A DNA stretch of 64,000 nucleotides from Acidobacteriaceae bacterium (GTDB lineage Bacteria > Acidobacteriota > Terriglobia > Terriglobales > Acidobacteriaceae), in the NCBI GenBank assembly GCA_025462885.1, contig JAOAPN010000013.1, positions 372,001 to 436,000 of the forward strand, in the 5' to 3' direction. Below are positions 42,722 to 51,316 of this stretch, piece by piece. The position numbers and the translations under genes were made by a program. Below the pieces are notes generated by a model that was not told where the DNA came from, did no database searches, and saw only the letters and a list, made by a program, of their open reading frames with translations. Each line of letters begins with the position of its first letter. Within the stretch, counting starts at the first letter, position 1.

Positions 42722-43594
42722 ATGACGAAGCAAGCGAATCTCGGCGGTACTTTTACGCTCCCCAAAACTTCAATGACCGTAAACCGCATGGGCTATGGCG
42801 CGATGCAACTTGCAGGCCCAGGCGTCTGGGGACCACCCCGTAATGTGGATGAGGCGGTCGCCGTTCTGCAGGAGACCATCGCGTCCGGAGTCAATCACAT
42901 CGACACCAGCGACTTCTACGGTCCGCACGTCACAAACCAGATCCTCAAGCAGGCGCTCCACCCTTATAAGGATGGCCTGGTAATCGTCACTAAAGTCGGT
43001 GCGCGTCGCGGAGAAGACAAGTCCTGGATCCACGCCCTCTCGCGCCAGGAACTGATCGATGGCGTTCACGACAACCTGCGCAACCTCGGCCTCGAAAAGC
43101 TGGATGTCGTCAACCTCCGCGTGGGCGGAATCACCGGGCCAACCGACGGCTCCATCGCGGCACCCCTTACCGTCCTCGCCGAACTCAAGCAGCAGGGACT
43201 GATTCGTCATCTCGGCCTCAGCAACGTCAACCCCGCGCAACTTATTGAGGCTCAGTCCATCTCTGACATCGTCTGCGTGCAGAACCTCTACAACGTCGCA
43301 CACCGAACCGACGACGCCTTCATCGACGACCTAGCGCAGCAAGGCATCGCCTACGTGCCGTTCTTCCCGCTGGGAGGATTCACTCCGTTGCAGTCCTCCG
43401 CGCTCGATACCGCAGCAGCAGCACTGGACTCCACTCCGATGCAGGTAGCGCTCGCCTGGCTGCTGCAGCGCTCACCCAATATCCTGCTCATCCCCGGAAC
43501 CTCGTCCGTGAAGCACCTGCGCGAGAACCTCAAAGCCGCAACCCTGCAACTTCCGACCGAAACTATCGTCGCGCTTAACGCAATCGGCAGTTAA
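42722..43594 (+). CDS. Aldo/keto reductase
   Basis: The product has 290 residues, an NADPH-dependent TIM-barrel oxidoreductase. It shows NRMGYGAMQLAGPGVWG at the first strand, then HIDTSDFYGPHVTNQIL with the catalytic Asp and Tyr, VIVTKVGARRGED with the catalytic Lys, then LGLSNVNPAQLIEA and LLIPGTSSVKHLRENLKAA for cofactor binding. AGGAG precedes the ATG. It is divergent from a TetR regulator and is probably controlled by it. Substrate is not predictable; members reduce aldehydes and ketones, sometimes toxic ones. Confidence 0.92.
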   Translation: MTKQANLGGTFTLPKTSMTVNRMGYGAMQLAGPGVWGPPRNVDEAVAVLQETIASGVNHIDTSDFYGPHVTNQILKQALHPYKDGLVIVTKVGARRGEDKSWIHALSRQELIDGVHDNLRNLGLEKLDVVNLRVGGITGPTDGSIAAPLTVLAELKQQGLIRHLGLSNVNPAQLIEAQSISDIVCVQNLYNVAHRTDDAFIDDLAQQGIAYVPFFPLGGFTPLQSSALDTAAAALDSTPMQVALAWLLQRSPNILLIPGTSSVKHLRENLKAATLQLPTETIVALNAIGS

Positions 43595-43723
43595 GCCGTC
43601 CATTGCTCCAAGAATCTGGAGACTCATTCTAGACAACACACGCGCTCGGACGCCCCGCAAAACGGAGTTCTGGGCGCAACTACGCTTCTCCGCCGTGACC
43701 CAACAATTTATGATGGAGGGAGT

Positions 43724-44437
43724 GTGACTTACACCATCGCAGCCTTCTACCGATTCGTCTCCCTGCCCCAGCCCGACGCCCTGGGCAAGGAGATGCGCGC
43801 CCTCTTCGGCGACAGCGATCTCCGCGGTACCCTGCTAATCGCCGGTGAAGGAATCAACGGCACTCTGGCAGGATCGGCCGCCACCATCGACCATCTTTTG
43901 GCTGTGTTGGCCGAGAAGGCGGGTCTGGACCGCGCCGAAGTAAAGTTCTCCTTCTCAGACGAGCGCCCCTTCAAGCGGCTGAAGTTCAAGGTCAAGTCCG
44001 AGATCATCGCCTTCCGCAAAGCTCGCGTCGATCCCACCCACGCCGGACACTACGTCCAACCGCAGGATTGGAACGCGCTCCTGGCCGACAAGGAAGTGCT
44101 GCTGCTCGACACCCGCAATCACTACGAGACTGATCTTGGCACCTTCACCGGCGCAGTCAAGCCCGGCATTGAGAACTTCTCAGACTTCGTCACCTACGTC
44201 CGCGAAAACCTCGATCCAGCCACGCACCGCAAGGTAGCCATGTTCTGCACCGGCGGCATCCGCTGCGAGAAAGCCTCCGCCTTCATGCTGCAGGAGGGCT
44301 TCGACGAAGTCTACCACCTCAAGGGCGGCATCCTGAAGTACCTCGAAGAAGTGCCAGAGCAGGCCAGCAAGTGGCAGGGCGAGTGCTACATCTTCGACGA
44401 CCGAACCTCGGTCGGCCACGAAGACTTTCAATCCTGA
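43724..44437 (+). CDS. trhO: tRNA uridine(34) hydroxylase TrhO-like, C-terminally short
   Basis: The product has 237 residues, starting with GTG behind a strong GGAGG. It begins YTIAAFYRFVSLPQPDALGKEM and carries GEGINGTLAGSAATIDHL, then the rhodanese domain with LLLDTRNHYETDLGTF and the active-site loop VAMFCTGGIRCEKASAFM. TrhO (UPF0176/YceA) makes 5-hydroxyuridine at the wobble position of tRNA. The protein stops soon after GECYIFDDRTSVGH, where many homologues continue into a Cys-rich zinc segment. It is either a natural short form or slightly truncated. It stands alone. Confidence 0.87.
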   Translation: MTYTIAAFYRFVSLPQPDALGKEMRALFGDSDLRGTLLIAGEGINGTLAGSAATIDHLLAVLAEKAGLDRAEVKFSFSDERPFKRLKFKVKSEIIAFRKARVDPTHAGHYVQPQDWNALLADKEVLLLDTRNHYETDLGTFTGAVKPGIENFSDFVTYVRENLDPATHRKVAMFCTGGIRCEKASAFMLQEGFDEVYHLKGGILKYLEEVPEQASKWQGECYIFDDRTSVGHEDFQS

Positions 44438-44692
44438 TCGACTGCATCGGATCAAGATTTTAAGAGAGCGGCCGCGCAAGACACAGACGATTTGAGATTC
44501 GCTCGCAAGGATAGCGAGCGACTTCGTATTGCGTCGTGAACGCGAATTCGATAGCTTTGTGCCATTACCAGATTTCAAAAAGTCCCTGTGACAGCATAGC
44601 GTGCTGATCGAGCACGTCACGTGTCTCACTTCTGTAAATCAGATCTCCTCCTGTTCTCTTACCCAGATTTCTTTTTGAAAGCGAGAATCTCC

Positions 44693-46378
44693 ATGTATCT
44701 GCACCGCTTCAAGCAGGCTGCTGCTATCGCCGCGACTCTGCTGCTCATCTCGTCTGCAACCGCCCAGGAACAAGCCGGCGACAAAGTCGATCTGGATGCC
44801 TTGACACAGATCAAGACCGAGGCCTTTCAGCACTCGCAAGTGATGGAAAACCTCTTCTACCTGTCCGAGGTGTACGGTCCGCGCGTCAACAACAGCCGCA
44901 ATCATCGCGCCGCCGCCGAGTGGGCCATGAAGCAGATGAAGGACTGGGGACTTCAGAACGTCCACCTGGAAAAGTGGCCCTTCGGCTACGGCTGGCAGAT
45001 CAAGAAGTACTACGGTGCAATGGAATCCCCCGCCTACGCCGCGATCCCGGGTTTCCCGCTGGCATGGACGCCCGGCACCAACGGCGCCATCACCGCAGAG
45101 CCGATCTGGGCACCCATCCACTCGAAGGAAGATTTCGCCAAATACCACGGCAAGCTGAAGGGCAAGATCGTACTGATGTTTGATCCGGCTCCGCTCACGC
45201 TCCACACCCGTGCGGACGCACAGCCTTCTCCCACAGATGAAGAGATCCTCGCGCGCGCAAACTCCCCGCGTGGAGGCTTTGGCCCCGGCGGTCGTGGTCC
45301 CAGCGGTCCCCCGAACCCTGCTACCGATCGCGATCCCAGTGGTCGTGGCCGCCCAGGAGAAGGCGCATGGGTCTATACGCCCACGTCGCTCGCCCTGGCA
45401 TCGTCCAAGAACTCCGCCCTCCGCGCTGAGATAAATGCCTACATGAAGGAAGAAGGCGCGGCCGTAGTCCTGACGCCGGGTTACAACGGCGACGGCGGTA
45501 CCATCTTTGGTACCTACGGTGGCAATGAGGACCCGAAGGCTCCCGTCCCACCTCCGATCGTGGCGATAACTGCAGAGGCGTACAACCGCATCGTCCGTCT
45601 GCTGCAGCACAACATCACACCGAAGCTTACCTTTGACGTCCAGGTGGAGTATCAGAAGGACGACCAGAACGCCTTCAACGTCATCGGCGAAATTCCGGGC
45701 ACGACAAAGAAGGACGAAGTTGTCATGCTCGGCGGTCACTTCGATAGCTGGCAGGGCGGCACCGGCGCAACCGACAACGGGACCGGCTCCTCCGTCGCGA
45801 TGGAAGCAGTACGCATTCTCGCTACGCTCAAGAAACCCATGGCTCGCACCGTCCGCGTCGCCCTGTGGGGCGGGGAAGAGGAAGGAGTCTACGGTTCGAC
45901 CGCATACGTACAGCAGCACTTTGCTCCGCGCACCACCATGGTGAAGACTCCGGAGTACGACAAGTTCGATGTGTACTTCAACGACGACGGCGGCTCGGGC
46001 CGTTTCCGCGGCGTGTCTGCAGGCGGCAGCAAGGAAATGGGCGCAATCTTCAAGTCCTGGATCGAGCCCATCAAAGACCAGCACATCGTCGCCGTCGCGG
46101 GGACGGAGTTCAGACCAACTGCAGCCCCCGGTGGTACGGACTCGACCCCCTTCTCCTGGATCGGCCTGAACGGGATTGGATTCATGCAGGACCCGCTGGA
46201 GTACGGAACACGCACCCACCACTCCAACGCAGACACCTATGACCGTGTTCAGAAGGACGACGTGATGCAGGGTTCCATGATCGAAGCATGGTTCACCTAC
46301 AACGCAGCAACCCGTCCGGACATGCTGCCCCGCATCCCAACCCCCGCACCCGATCCAAACGCAAAGGGCCACGAATAA
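44693..46378 (+). CDS. Exported M28-family zinc metallopeptidase
   Basis: The product has 561 residues with a signal peptide (MYLHRFKQAAAIAATLLLIS...TAQ). A PA-type insert domain spans about 130-300, including a Gly/Pro/Arg-rich low-complexity stretch near 195-225. The catalytic di-zinc domain has EVVMLGGHFDSWQGGTGATDNGTGS (His and Asp ligands), WGGEEEGVYGS (Glu pair) and YNDDGG-like VYFNDDGGSGRF, and a late His in THHSNADTYDRV. It resembles glutamate carboxypeptidase/aminopeptidase types acting in the periplasm. A homologous, frameshifted gene lies directly downstream. A 20-bp hairpin separates the two. Confidence 0.92.
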   Translation: MYLHRFKQAAAIAATLLLISSATAQEQAGDKVDLDALTQIKTEAFQHSQVMENLFYLSEVYGPRVNNSRNHRAAAEWAMKQMKDWGLQNVHLEKWPFGYGWQIKKYYGAMESPAYAAIPGFPLAWTPGTNGAITAEPIWAPIHSKEDFAKYHGKLKGKIVLMFDPAPLTLHTRADAQPSPTDEEILARANSPRGGFGPGGRGPSGPPNPATDRDPSGRGRPGEGAWVYTPTSLALASSKNSALRAEINAYMKEEGAAVVLTPGYNGDGGTIFGTYGGNEDPKAPVPPPIVAITAEAYNRIVRLLQHNITPKLTFDVQVEYQKDDQNAFNVIGEIPGTTKKDEVVMLGGHFDSWQGGTGATDNGTGSSVAMEAVRILATLKKPMARTVRVALWGGEEEGVYGSTAYVQQHFAPRTTMVKTPEYDKFDVYFNDDGGSGRFRGVSAGGSKEMGAIFKSWIEPIKDQHIVAVAGTEFRPTAAPGGTDSTPFSWIGLNGIGFMQDPLEYGTRTHHSNADTYDRVQKDDVMQGSMIEAWFTYNAATRPDMLPRIPTPAPDPNAKGHE

Positions 46379-46402
46379 CCTGTTGAGAAAGTAGCGAAAA
46401 AC

Positions 46403-46447
46403 GCAATGACAACGGGTGAGGCCTAGAGCCTCACCCGTTGTCATTGC
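46403..46447 (+). terminator. Long perfect hairpin between the two M28 peptidase genes
   Basis: GCAATGACAACGGGTGAGGC (46403-46422) pairs perfectly with 46428-46447 around a 5-nt loop, 25 bp past the stop codon. A 20-bp stem without T-tract suggests a terminator or mRNA-stabilising structure. Confidence 0.7.
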
Positions 46448-46470
46448 ACCCCCTGTGCTAACGTTCAAAA

Positions 46471-47947
46471 ATGCGCCTCGCAGTCCTTCCCTTCCTCCTG
46501 AGTTCCCTCGCTCTCGCCCTGCCCCCCGCAGCCCCTTCCGTATCGCCAGAGACCCGCATCGCCGTCCGTAATCTCGTCGGAGAGGTCCTCGTCAATGGAC
46601 AGGCCTACGACTACGACCGCCAGCTCAGCGACACTATCGGACCGCGCCTCACCGGCTCCGACAACTACGTCCAAGCCGTCACCTGGGCGCAGCAGCAATT
46701 CACCTCCCTCGGCCTGAAAAACGTCCACACCGAGCCCTTCACCATGCCCGCCCTCTGGGAACCGGAGACGCCTGCCACCGGCGATATCACCGCGCCCCGG
46801 CTGCAGCATCTCCACATCTACTCCGCTGGCTGGAGTCCCTCGACCCCGGACTCCGGCATCACCGGCCCCATCGTCTATCTCAATGATTTCCTTCCGATCG
46901 CGAAGCTCGAAGCGGACAAAGCTCGCATCGCCGGCCAGATCGTCCTCCTGGATAACCAGAGCAGCGGCGACAAGCCGGCAATCGGCGACCTGATCAAAGC
47001 GCTTGCCACCCTCAACGGCTTCGCCCCCAAGGCTGTTCTCCTCGCCGGAAACGCCAACGGCACGCAGAACGCAACCTCCCTCACCTTCGACGGCACGCTC
47101 TCGAAATTCCCCGTAGCCCAGATCGGTGGAGAGGACGAGCTGCTCATCAAGCGTCTCCTCGAAAAAGGCCCCGTCACTATCCACTTCTCCTTCAAGAACC
47201 GTGTCCGTCCCGCCACGCAGGTCATGAACGTGGTCGCCGAGATCCCCGGCCGCGAGTTCGCCGACACTACCGCTCCCGACTCGGTCGTCATCGTCGGCGG
47301 CCATCTCGATTCCTGGCATCCCGGCACCGGAGCGCAGGACAACGGCACCGGCTCCGCCACCGTCCTCGACGTAGCTCGCTCCGTCCAGGCCCTCGGACGT
47401 CCGCCTCGCCGCACCCTTCGCTTCATCCTCTTCGGCGGCGAAGAGCAGGGACTCGTCGGCTCCACCGCCTACGCCAAACAGCACCGCGCCGACATGCCCT
47501 CCATCGCCGCCGTCCTGATCTCCGACACCGGACCAGCCTGCCAAGGGCTGGTACGTCATGGGCCGCGAGGATGAGAAGCAGGCCCTCGCCGCCATCGAGC
47601 CCCTCCTCAGCGGCCTCGGCTCCGACAAAACCGATCCCTCCACCGAGTTCCTCTTCGAGACCGACCACGCCGGATTCGACGTCCTCGGCGTCCCCACCCT
47701 CGTCCTCTGGAACGGCGTCGACAAGTACTTCAAGCTCCACCACCAGGCCTCCGACACCTTCGACTCAGTCGTCCAGGCCGACTTCACCCAGGGCGTAGCC
47801 ACCACCGCAGCCACCGCTTATGCCATCGCCGACGCAGCCCAGCCCTTTGCCCCGCACTACACACCAGCCGAAGTCGAAGCCATGCTCAAGAAGGCCAACG
47901 AGCTCGAAAACTACACAGCCCTCAAAGCTCTGAACTGGGTTCCCTGA
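46471..47947 (+). pseudogene. M28-family exported peptidase gene with a frameshift
   Basis: The first frame (46471-47574) starts with a signal peptide (MRLAVLPFLLSSLALALPPA) and contains SVVIVGGHLDSWHPGTGAQDNGTGS and LFGGEEQGLVGSTAYAKQH. After ISDTGPA it drifts into unrelated sequence. The expected continuation, QPAKGWYVMGREDEKQALAA to the end (TDHAGFDVLGVPTLVLWNGV, YFKLHHQASDTFDSV), is in another frame up to 47947. A single insertion or deletion at about 47528-47545 explains this. All metal ligands are otherwise encoded, including the terminal His in KLHHQASDT. Corrected length is about 491 residues. It may be a recent pseudogene or a base-calling error. Confidence 0.82.
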
Positions 47948-47969
47948 TCCTTCAACAGCAGCCTGTACG

Positions 47970-48902
47970 ATGGAATCCATGCAGCCAGATCATCCAGAAG
48001 AATCCAGCGCACTCGGTGAAGCCGCTGCGGTCTTTCTCAAGGTCAGGCCCAGGCTCTTCGGCATCGCATATCGCATGCTCGGAAGTGTGTCGGAAGCCGA
48101 GGACATCGTGCAGGACGTCTGGCTACGCTGGCAGGGGACCGACCGCACCGTAGTCCTCGACCCCAGCGCCTTTTTAGCAACCACAACGACGCGGCTGTCG
48201 CTGAATCTTGCCCAGTCCGCTCGCTCCCGGCGCGAGACCTACATCGGCCCCTGGCTCCCGGAGCCCGTCGATACCAGCGCCGATCCTCAACTGGGTGCGG
48301 AGCGCGGCGAAGCCCTCCAGTTTGCAGTCCTCCTACTTCTTGAAAAGCTCCAGCCGACTGAACGAGCCGCCTATATCCTCCGCGAGGCGTTCGACTACGC
48401 TTACCGGGAGATCGCCGACATCTTGCAAATAGGCGAAGCCAACGCTCGCCAACTCGTCACGCGTGCTCGCAAACATATCGCCGACGGCCGTCGCGCGCCC
48501 GTCACCGCATCAGAACAACAACGCCTCCTCGAGGCCTTTATCGCCGCAGCACAGAAGGGCGATCTCGCCAGCCTCGAAGATCTCTTTGCCGCCGATATCG
48601 TTTCTTACTCGGACGGCGGCGGCGTGGCGCGCGCCGCGAGAACTCCCGTCATCGGCCGCGAACGCGTCGCAAAATTCATCTCTGCCTTTGCCTCCCACTT
48701 TTGGCTCGACACGACCCTGCAGTGGATCGAGACCAACAACCAGGCATCCGTCCTCATCGCACGCCATGGAACTGTTGTGGCGGTGGCGACGATCGATGCC
48801 TCGGCTCAGGGCATCCACCAGATTCTATGGATGATGAATCCATCAAAACTTGTACCCCTCACCGTCTCATCCGCTCATTCCGATAGCCCAGCGCTCGACT
48901 GA
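47970..48902 (+). CDS. ECF sigma factor with SnoaL-like C-terminal domain (ECF41/SigJ type)
   Basis: The product has 310 residues. Sigma region 2 is seen as RPRLFGIAYRMLGSVSEAEDIVQDVWLRW. Region 4 is at LLLEKLQPTERAAYILREAFDYAYREIADILQIGEANARQLVTRARKHI. A C-terminal SnoaL-like domain (about 200-300, LLEAFIAAAQKGDLASLEDLFAADIVSYSDGGG) replaces a separate anti-sigma factor. In ECF41 proteins this domain regulates activity, and the usual target is an adjacent oxidoreductase, epimerase or carboxymuconolactone-decarboxylase gene. Here the next gene is an NmrA-like reductase with a TGTCACA-type promoter. The start may also be the ATG three codons downstream. Confidence 0.9.
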   Translation: MESMQPDHPEESSALGEAAAVFLKVRPRLFGIAYRMLGSVSEAEDIVQDVWLRWQGTDRTVVLDPSAFLATTTTRLSLNLAQSARSRRETYIGPWLPEPVDTSADPQLGAERGEALQFAVLLLLEKLQPTERAAYILREAFDYAYREIADILQIGEANARQLVTRARKHIADGRRAPVTASEQQRLLEAFIAAAQKGDLASLEDLFAADIVSYSDGGGVARAARTPVIGRERVAKFISAFASHFWLDTTLQWIETNNQASVLIARHGTVVAVATIDASAQGIHQILWMMNPSKLVPLTVSSAHSDSPALD

Positions 48903-48972
48903 TCCAACTCCCTCATCCGGTTCATCGACCTCACACAACCGGCCCACGTCGATCCGCGTTTGCCAAGACCCG

Positions 48973-48999
48973 TGTCACAAAACGATTCTCCATCCGGTC
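48973..48999 (+). promoter_or_regulatory. ECF41-type promoter of the NmrA-like gene
   Basis: TGTCACA (48973-48979) is followed after exactly 16 bp by GGTC (48996-48999). The pattern described for ECF41 sigma factors is TGTCACA-N16-CGTC, so 10 of 11 positions agree. It stands about 60 bp before the ATG of the gene at 49060 and directly downstream of an ECF41-like sigma gene. Confidence 0.65.
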
Positions 49000-49059
49000 T
49001 TAGCAGGTACATCCGAGCGAATGGCAACGTAGTGCCTCGGCTAAAACGAAAGGTGAATC

Positions 49060-49836
49060 ATGAACAGCGAAAAATCGGTAATGAAAATTGTAGTCATTGG
49101 CGGAAGTGGGCTCATCGGGAAGAAAGTCGTCCAGAGGCTGCGCGATGCCGGTCACAATGCAATCGCGGCTTCGCCCTCCTCAGGCGTCGACACCTTGACC
49201 GGTGCCGGCCTCACCGAGGCCATGGAAGGTGCGCAGGTCGTCATCGACGTTGCAAACTCGCCCTCCTTTGAAGACGCAGCCGTACTCAACTTCTTCAAAA
49301 CCTCAGCACGGAATATCCTCGCCGCAGAAGAGGCAGCCGGAGTGCGGCACCACATTGCCCTGTCGGTCGTCGGAGCGGACCGACTCCCCGATAGTGGGTA
49401 CATGCGCGCGAAGGTCGCTCAAGAAGCAGCGATCCAGGCTGCCGCTGTTCCCTATACGATTGTCCGCGCAACACAGTTCTTCGAATTCATCGGCGCCATC
49501 GCCGACGGAAGCACCGTTGACGGAGCCATTCGTCTGCCGCCCGCCCTCATGCAGCCTATTGCAGCCGAGGACATAGCAACCGCACTCGCCGATATCGCAG
49601 TCCAGCCTCCCCAAAATGGCATCATCGAAGTAGCCGGGCCCGAGCCAATCCGCATGGATGCCATCGTCCGCCAACTCCTTACGGCAAAGCACGATCCAAG
49701 GCAGGTTGTGACCGACCCGGAAGCCCGCTACTTCGGCGCAGTCGTGAACGATCAATCGATCACCCCAGGAGACGCTCCCCGGACAACCGCCACCCGCTTT
49801 GAAGACTGGCTCCGTCAATCCACCCCACAGAAGTAG
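49060..49836 (+). CDS. NmrA/SDR-type NAD(P)-binding protein, probable ECF41 target
   Basis: The product has 258 residues, an atypical extended-SDR/NmrA-like protein with the nucleotide-binding motif VVIGGSGLIGKKVVQRL at the N-terminus, VVIDVANSPSF, and HHIALSVVGADRLPDSGYMRAKVAQE (Tyr and Lys positions kept as Y-x3-K). PYTIVRATQFFEF is shared with the YwnB/NmrA group. It may reduce quinones or act as a redox sensor. ATG 49060 has GAAAGGTG upstream; ATG 49081 (MKIVVIGG) is an alternative start. It follows the ECF41-like sigma gene by 157 bp and carries a fitting promoter. Confidence 0.88.
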   Translation: MNSEKSVMKIVVIGGSGLIGKKVVQRLRDAGHNAIAASPSSGVDTLTGAGLTEAMEGAQVVIDVANSPSFEDAAVLNFFKTSARNILAAEEAAGVRHHIALSVVGADRLPDSGYMRAKVAQEAAIQAAAVPYTIVRATQFFEFIGAIADGSTVDGAIRLPPALMQPIAAEDIATALADIAVQPPQNGIIEVAGPEPIRMDAIVRQLLTAKHDPRQVVTDPEARYFGAVVNDQSITPGDAPRTTATRFEDWLRQSTPQK

Positions 49837-50068
49837 CGCCACACATGTGGCCCAGCCGGTTGAGTGGCTGGGCCACCACCGCCTCAAGACGCTCTACGAA
49901 TCGGCAAGGCCGAGGCACCGCGGGATGCAACTCTGTCTCGAAAAGCGAGAGACAAAACTGTGACAAAAACGTAACACCTACTCCAACGGAAGTGGACTAT
50001 ACTCCGGTTCACAGTGCCAGCCGTGCGCGCTCTGTACAGGCCCCGTTCCTATCTCGAAGGAGGCTTTC

Positions 50069-51172
50069 ATGTTCATCCGCCTTGCTCTCTACCGTTTTGC
50101 GAAACTCGCCTGCGCGTCTCTGCTGCTGTCCGCTCCAGGTCTCCTGCTCGCCGACTCGTTCGTTCAAACCAACCTCGTCTCCAGTATTCCGGGACTTGCC
50201 GCGAACACCGATCCCAACCTGGTCAACCCCTGGGGTGCTTCCTTCTCTCCCACTTCACCTTTCTGGATCTCCAATCAGGGGACAGGAACTTCCACCCTCT
50301 ATAACGGTGCCGGAACGCAATCCGCGCTGATCGTCAGCATCCCCGGCAGCGCGCATCCGCCGACCGGCCCCACCGGACAGGTCTTCAACAACAGCGGCGG
50401 CGGCTTCGTTCTCCCGAACGGCAATGCAGCGACCTTCATCTTCGCCAACCTCAACGGCACCATCGAGGGCTGGAACGGGGGCCTTGGCACGACGGCTGTG
50501 CAACAGGCAGCAGCGGCCGGTTCCGTCTTCACCGGCCTGGCCATCGGCTCCAACGTCAGCGGATCGTTTCTCTATGCAGCCGATACAACCGGTGCCGTAC
50601 GAGTCTTCGATTCCGCATGGCATGATGTCACAGCCACGACATTCAGCGGAAAATTCGTCGACCCAGGTCTTCCTGCAGGATTCGTGCCGTTCAACGTGAA
50701 GGTCGTAGGCTCCAGCCTCTACGTCACCTACGCGATGCTCACCCCCACCGGCGGAGCGCTCCCCGGCGGCTACGTCGATATCTTCGACACCAGTGGCAAC
50801 TTCGTACGGCGCTTCTCCTCCGACGCGACATTATTCGCGCCCTGGGGACTGACCCTCGCACCGGCAAACTTCGGATCCTTCAGTAACGATCTTCTGATCG
50901 GCAACTTCGGCGACGGCACCATCGACGCCTTTGATCCTCTCTCCGGGCTCTATCTTGGTTCTCTCGACCTCACCAACCCCGGTCTCTGGGCGCTCGAAAC
51001 GCGCACCGGAGGAGTCGGATCGGACCTGAACGCCGTCTACTTTACCGCAGGAATCGACGGTGAGCAGGCAGGCCTGTTCGGCAAGATCAACGAAGTCCCC
51101 GAACCCGCATCCATCATCGAGACCGCCTCCGGCCTCATCGCCCTCGCCTACGCACGATTCCGCCGCCGGTAG
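50069..51172 (+). CDS. Exported TIGR03118-like protein with PEP-CTERM sorting tail
   Basis: The product has 367 residues. It has a signal peptide (LACASLLLSAPGLLLADSF), then a repeat-rich beta domain typical of the TIGR03118 family (FVQTNLVSSIPGLAANTDPNLVNPWG, GTSTLYNGAGTQSALIVSIPG, GTIEGWNGG, LYAADTTGAVRVFD, LLIGNFGDGTIDAFDPLSG). The C-terminus is a PEP-CTERM signal: VPEPASIIE, a short hydrophobic stretch and RFRRR. The protein should be processed by an exosortase/archaeosortase-type system linked to exopolysaccharide; none is in the window. GAAGGAGG before the ATG indicates strong translation. Confidence 0.85.
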   Translation: MFIRLALYRFAKLACASLLLSAPGLLLADSFVQTNLVSSIPGLAANTDPNLVNPWGASFSPTSPFWISNQGTGTSTLYNGAGTQSALIVSIPGSAHPPTGPTGQVFNNSGGGFVLPNGNAATFIFANLNGTIEGWNGGLGTTAVQQAAAAGSVFTGLAIGSNVSGSFLYAADTTGAVRVFDSAWHDVTATTFSGKFVDPGLPAGFVPFNVKVVGSSLYVTYAMLTPTGGALPGGYVDIFDTSGNFVRRFSSDATLFAPWGLTLAPANFGSFSNDLLIGNFGDGTIDAFDPLSGLYLGSLDLTNPGLWALETRTGGVGSDLNAVYFTAGIDGEQAGLFGKINEVPEPASIIETASGLIALAYARFRRR

Positions 51173-51250
51173 CGATGCCCTTCCCCAACACGCACAGGAC
51201 ATCCCAACCGGGTGTCCTGTGTGCAATCGAAATCCTAGTGCGAAGGGAAG

Positions 51251-51289
51251 TAGCGGACCAGTTAGAACAGCGGTGCCCGTCAGGACCCC
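51251..51289 (-). repeat. Dispersed repeat family C (copy 3)
   Basis: Read on the minus strand it is GGGGTCCTGACGGGCACCG, then CTGTTCTAACTGGTCCGCTA. It matches the tandem copies at 18210-18302 at most positions. It lies between the converging PEP-CTERM and tgt genes. Confidence 0.65.
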
Positions 51290-51316
51290 ATATTTCGCTC
51301 TTTGCAGTGACCCTAA

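Noticed and set aside
44639..47814. Long minus-strand frames (609 and 449 codons) opposite the M28 peptidase genes
   Set aside because: They are antisense shadows in GC-rich coding DNA; the plus strand carries signal peptides and zinc-ligand motifs.
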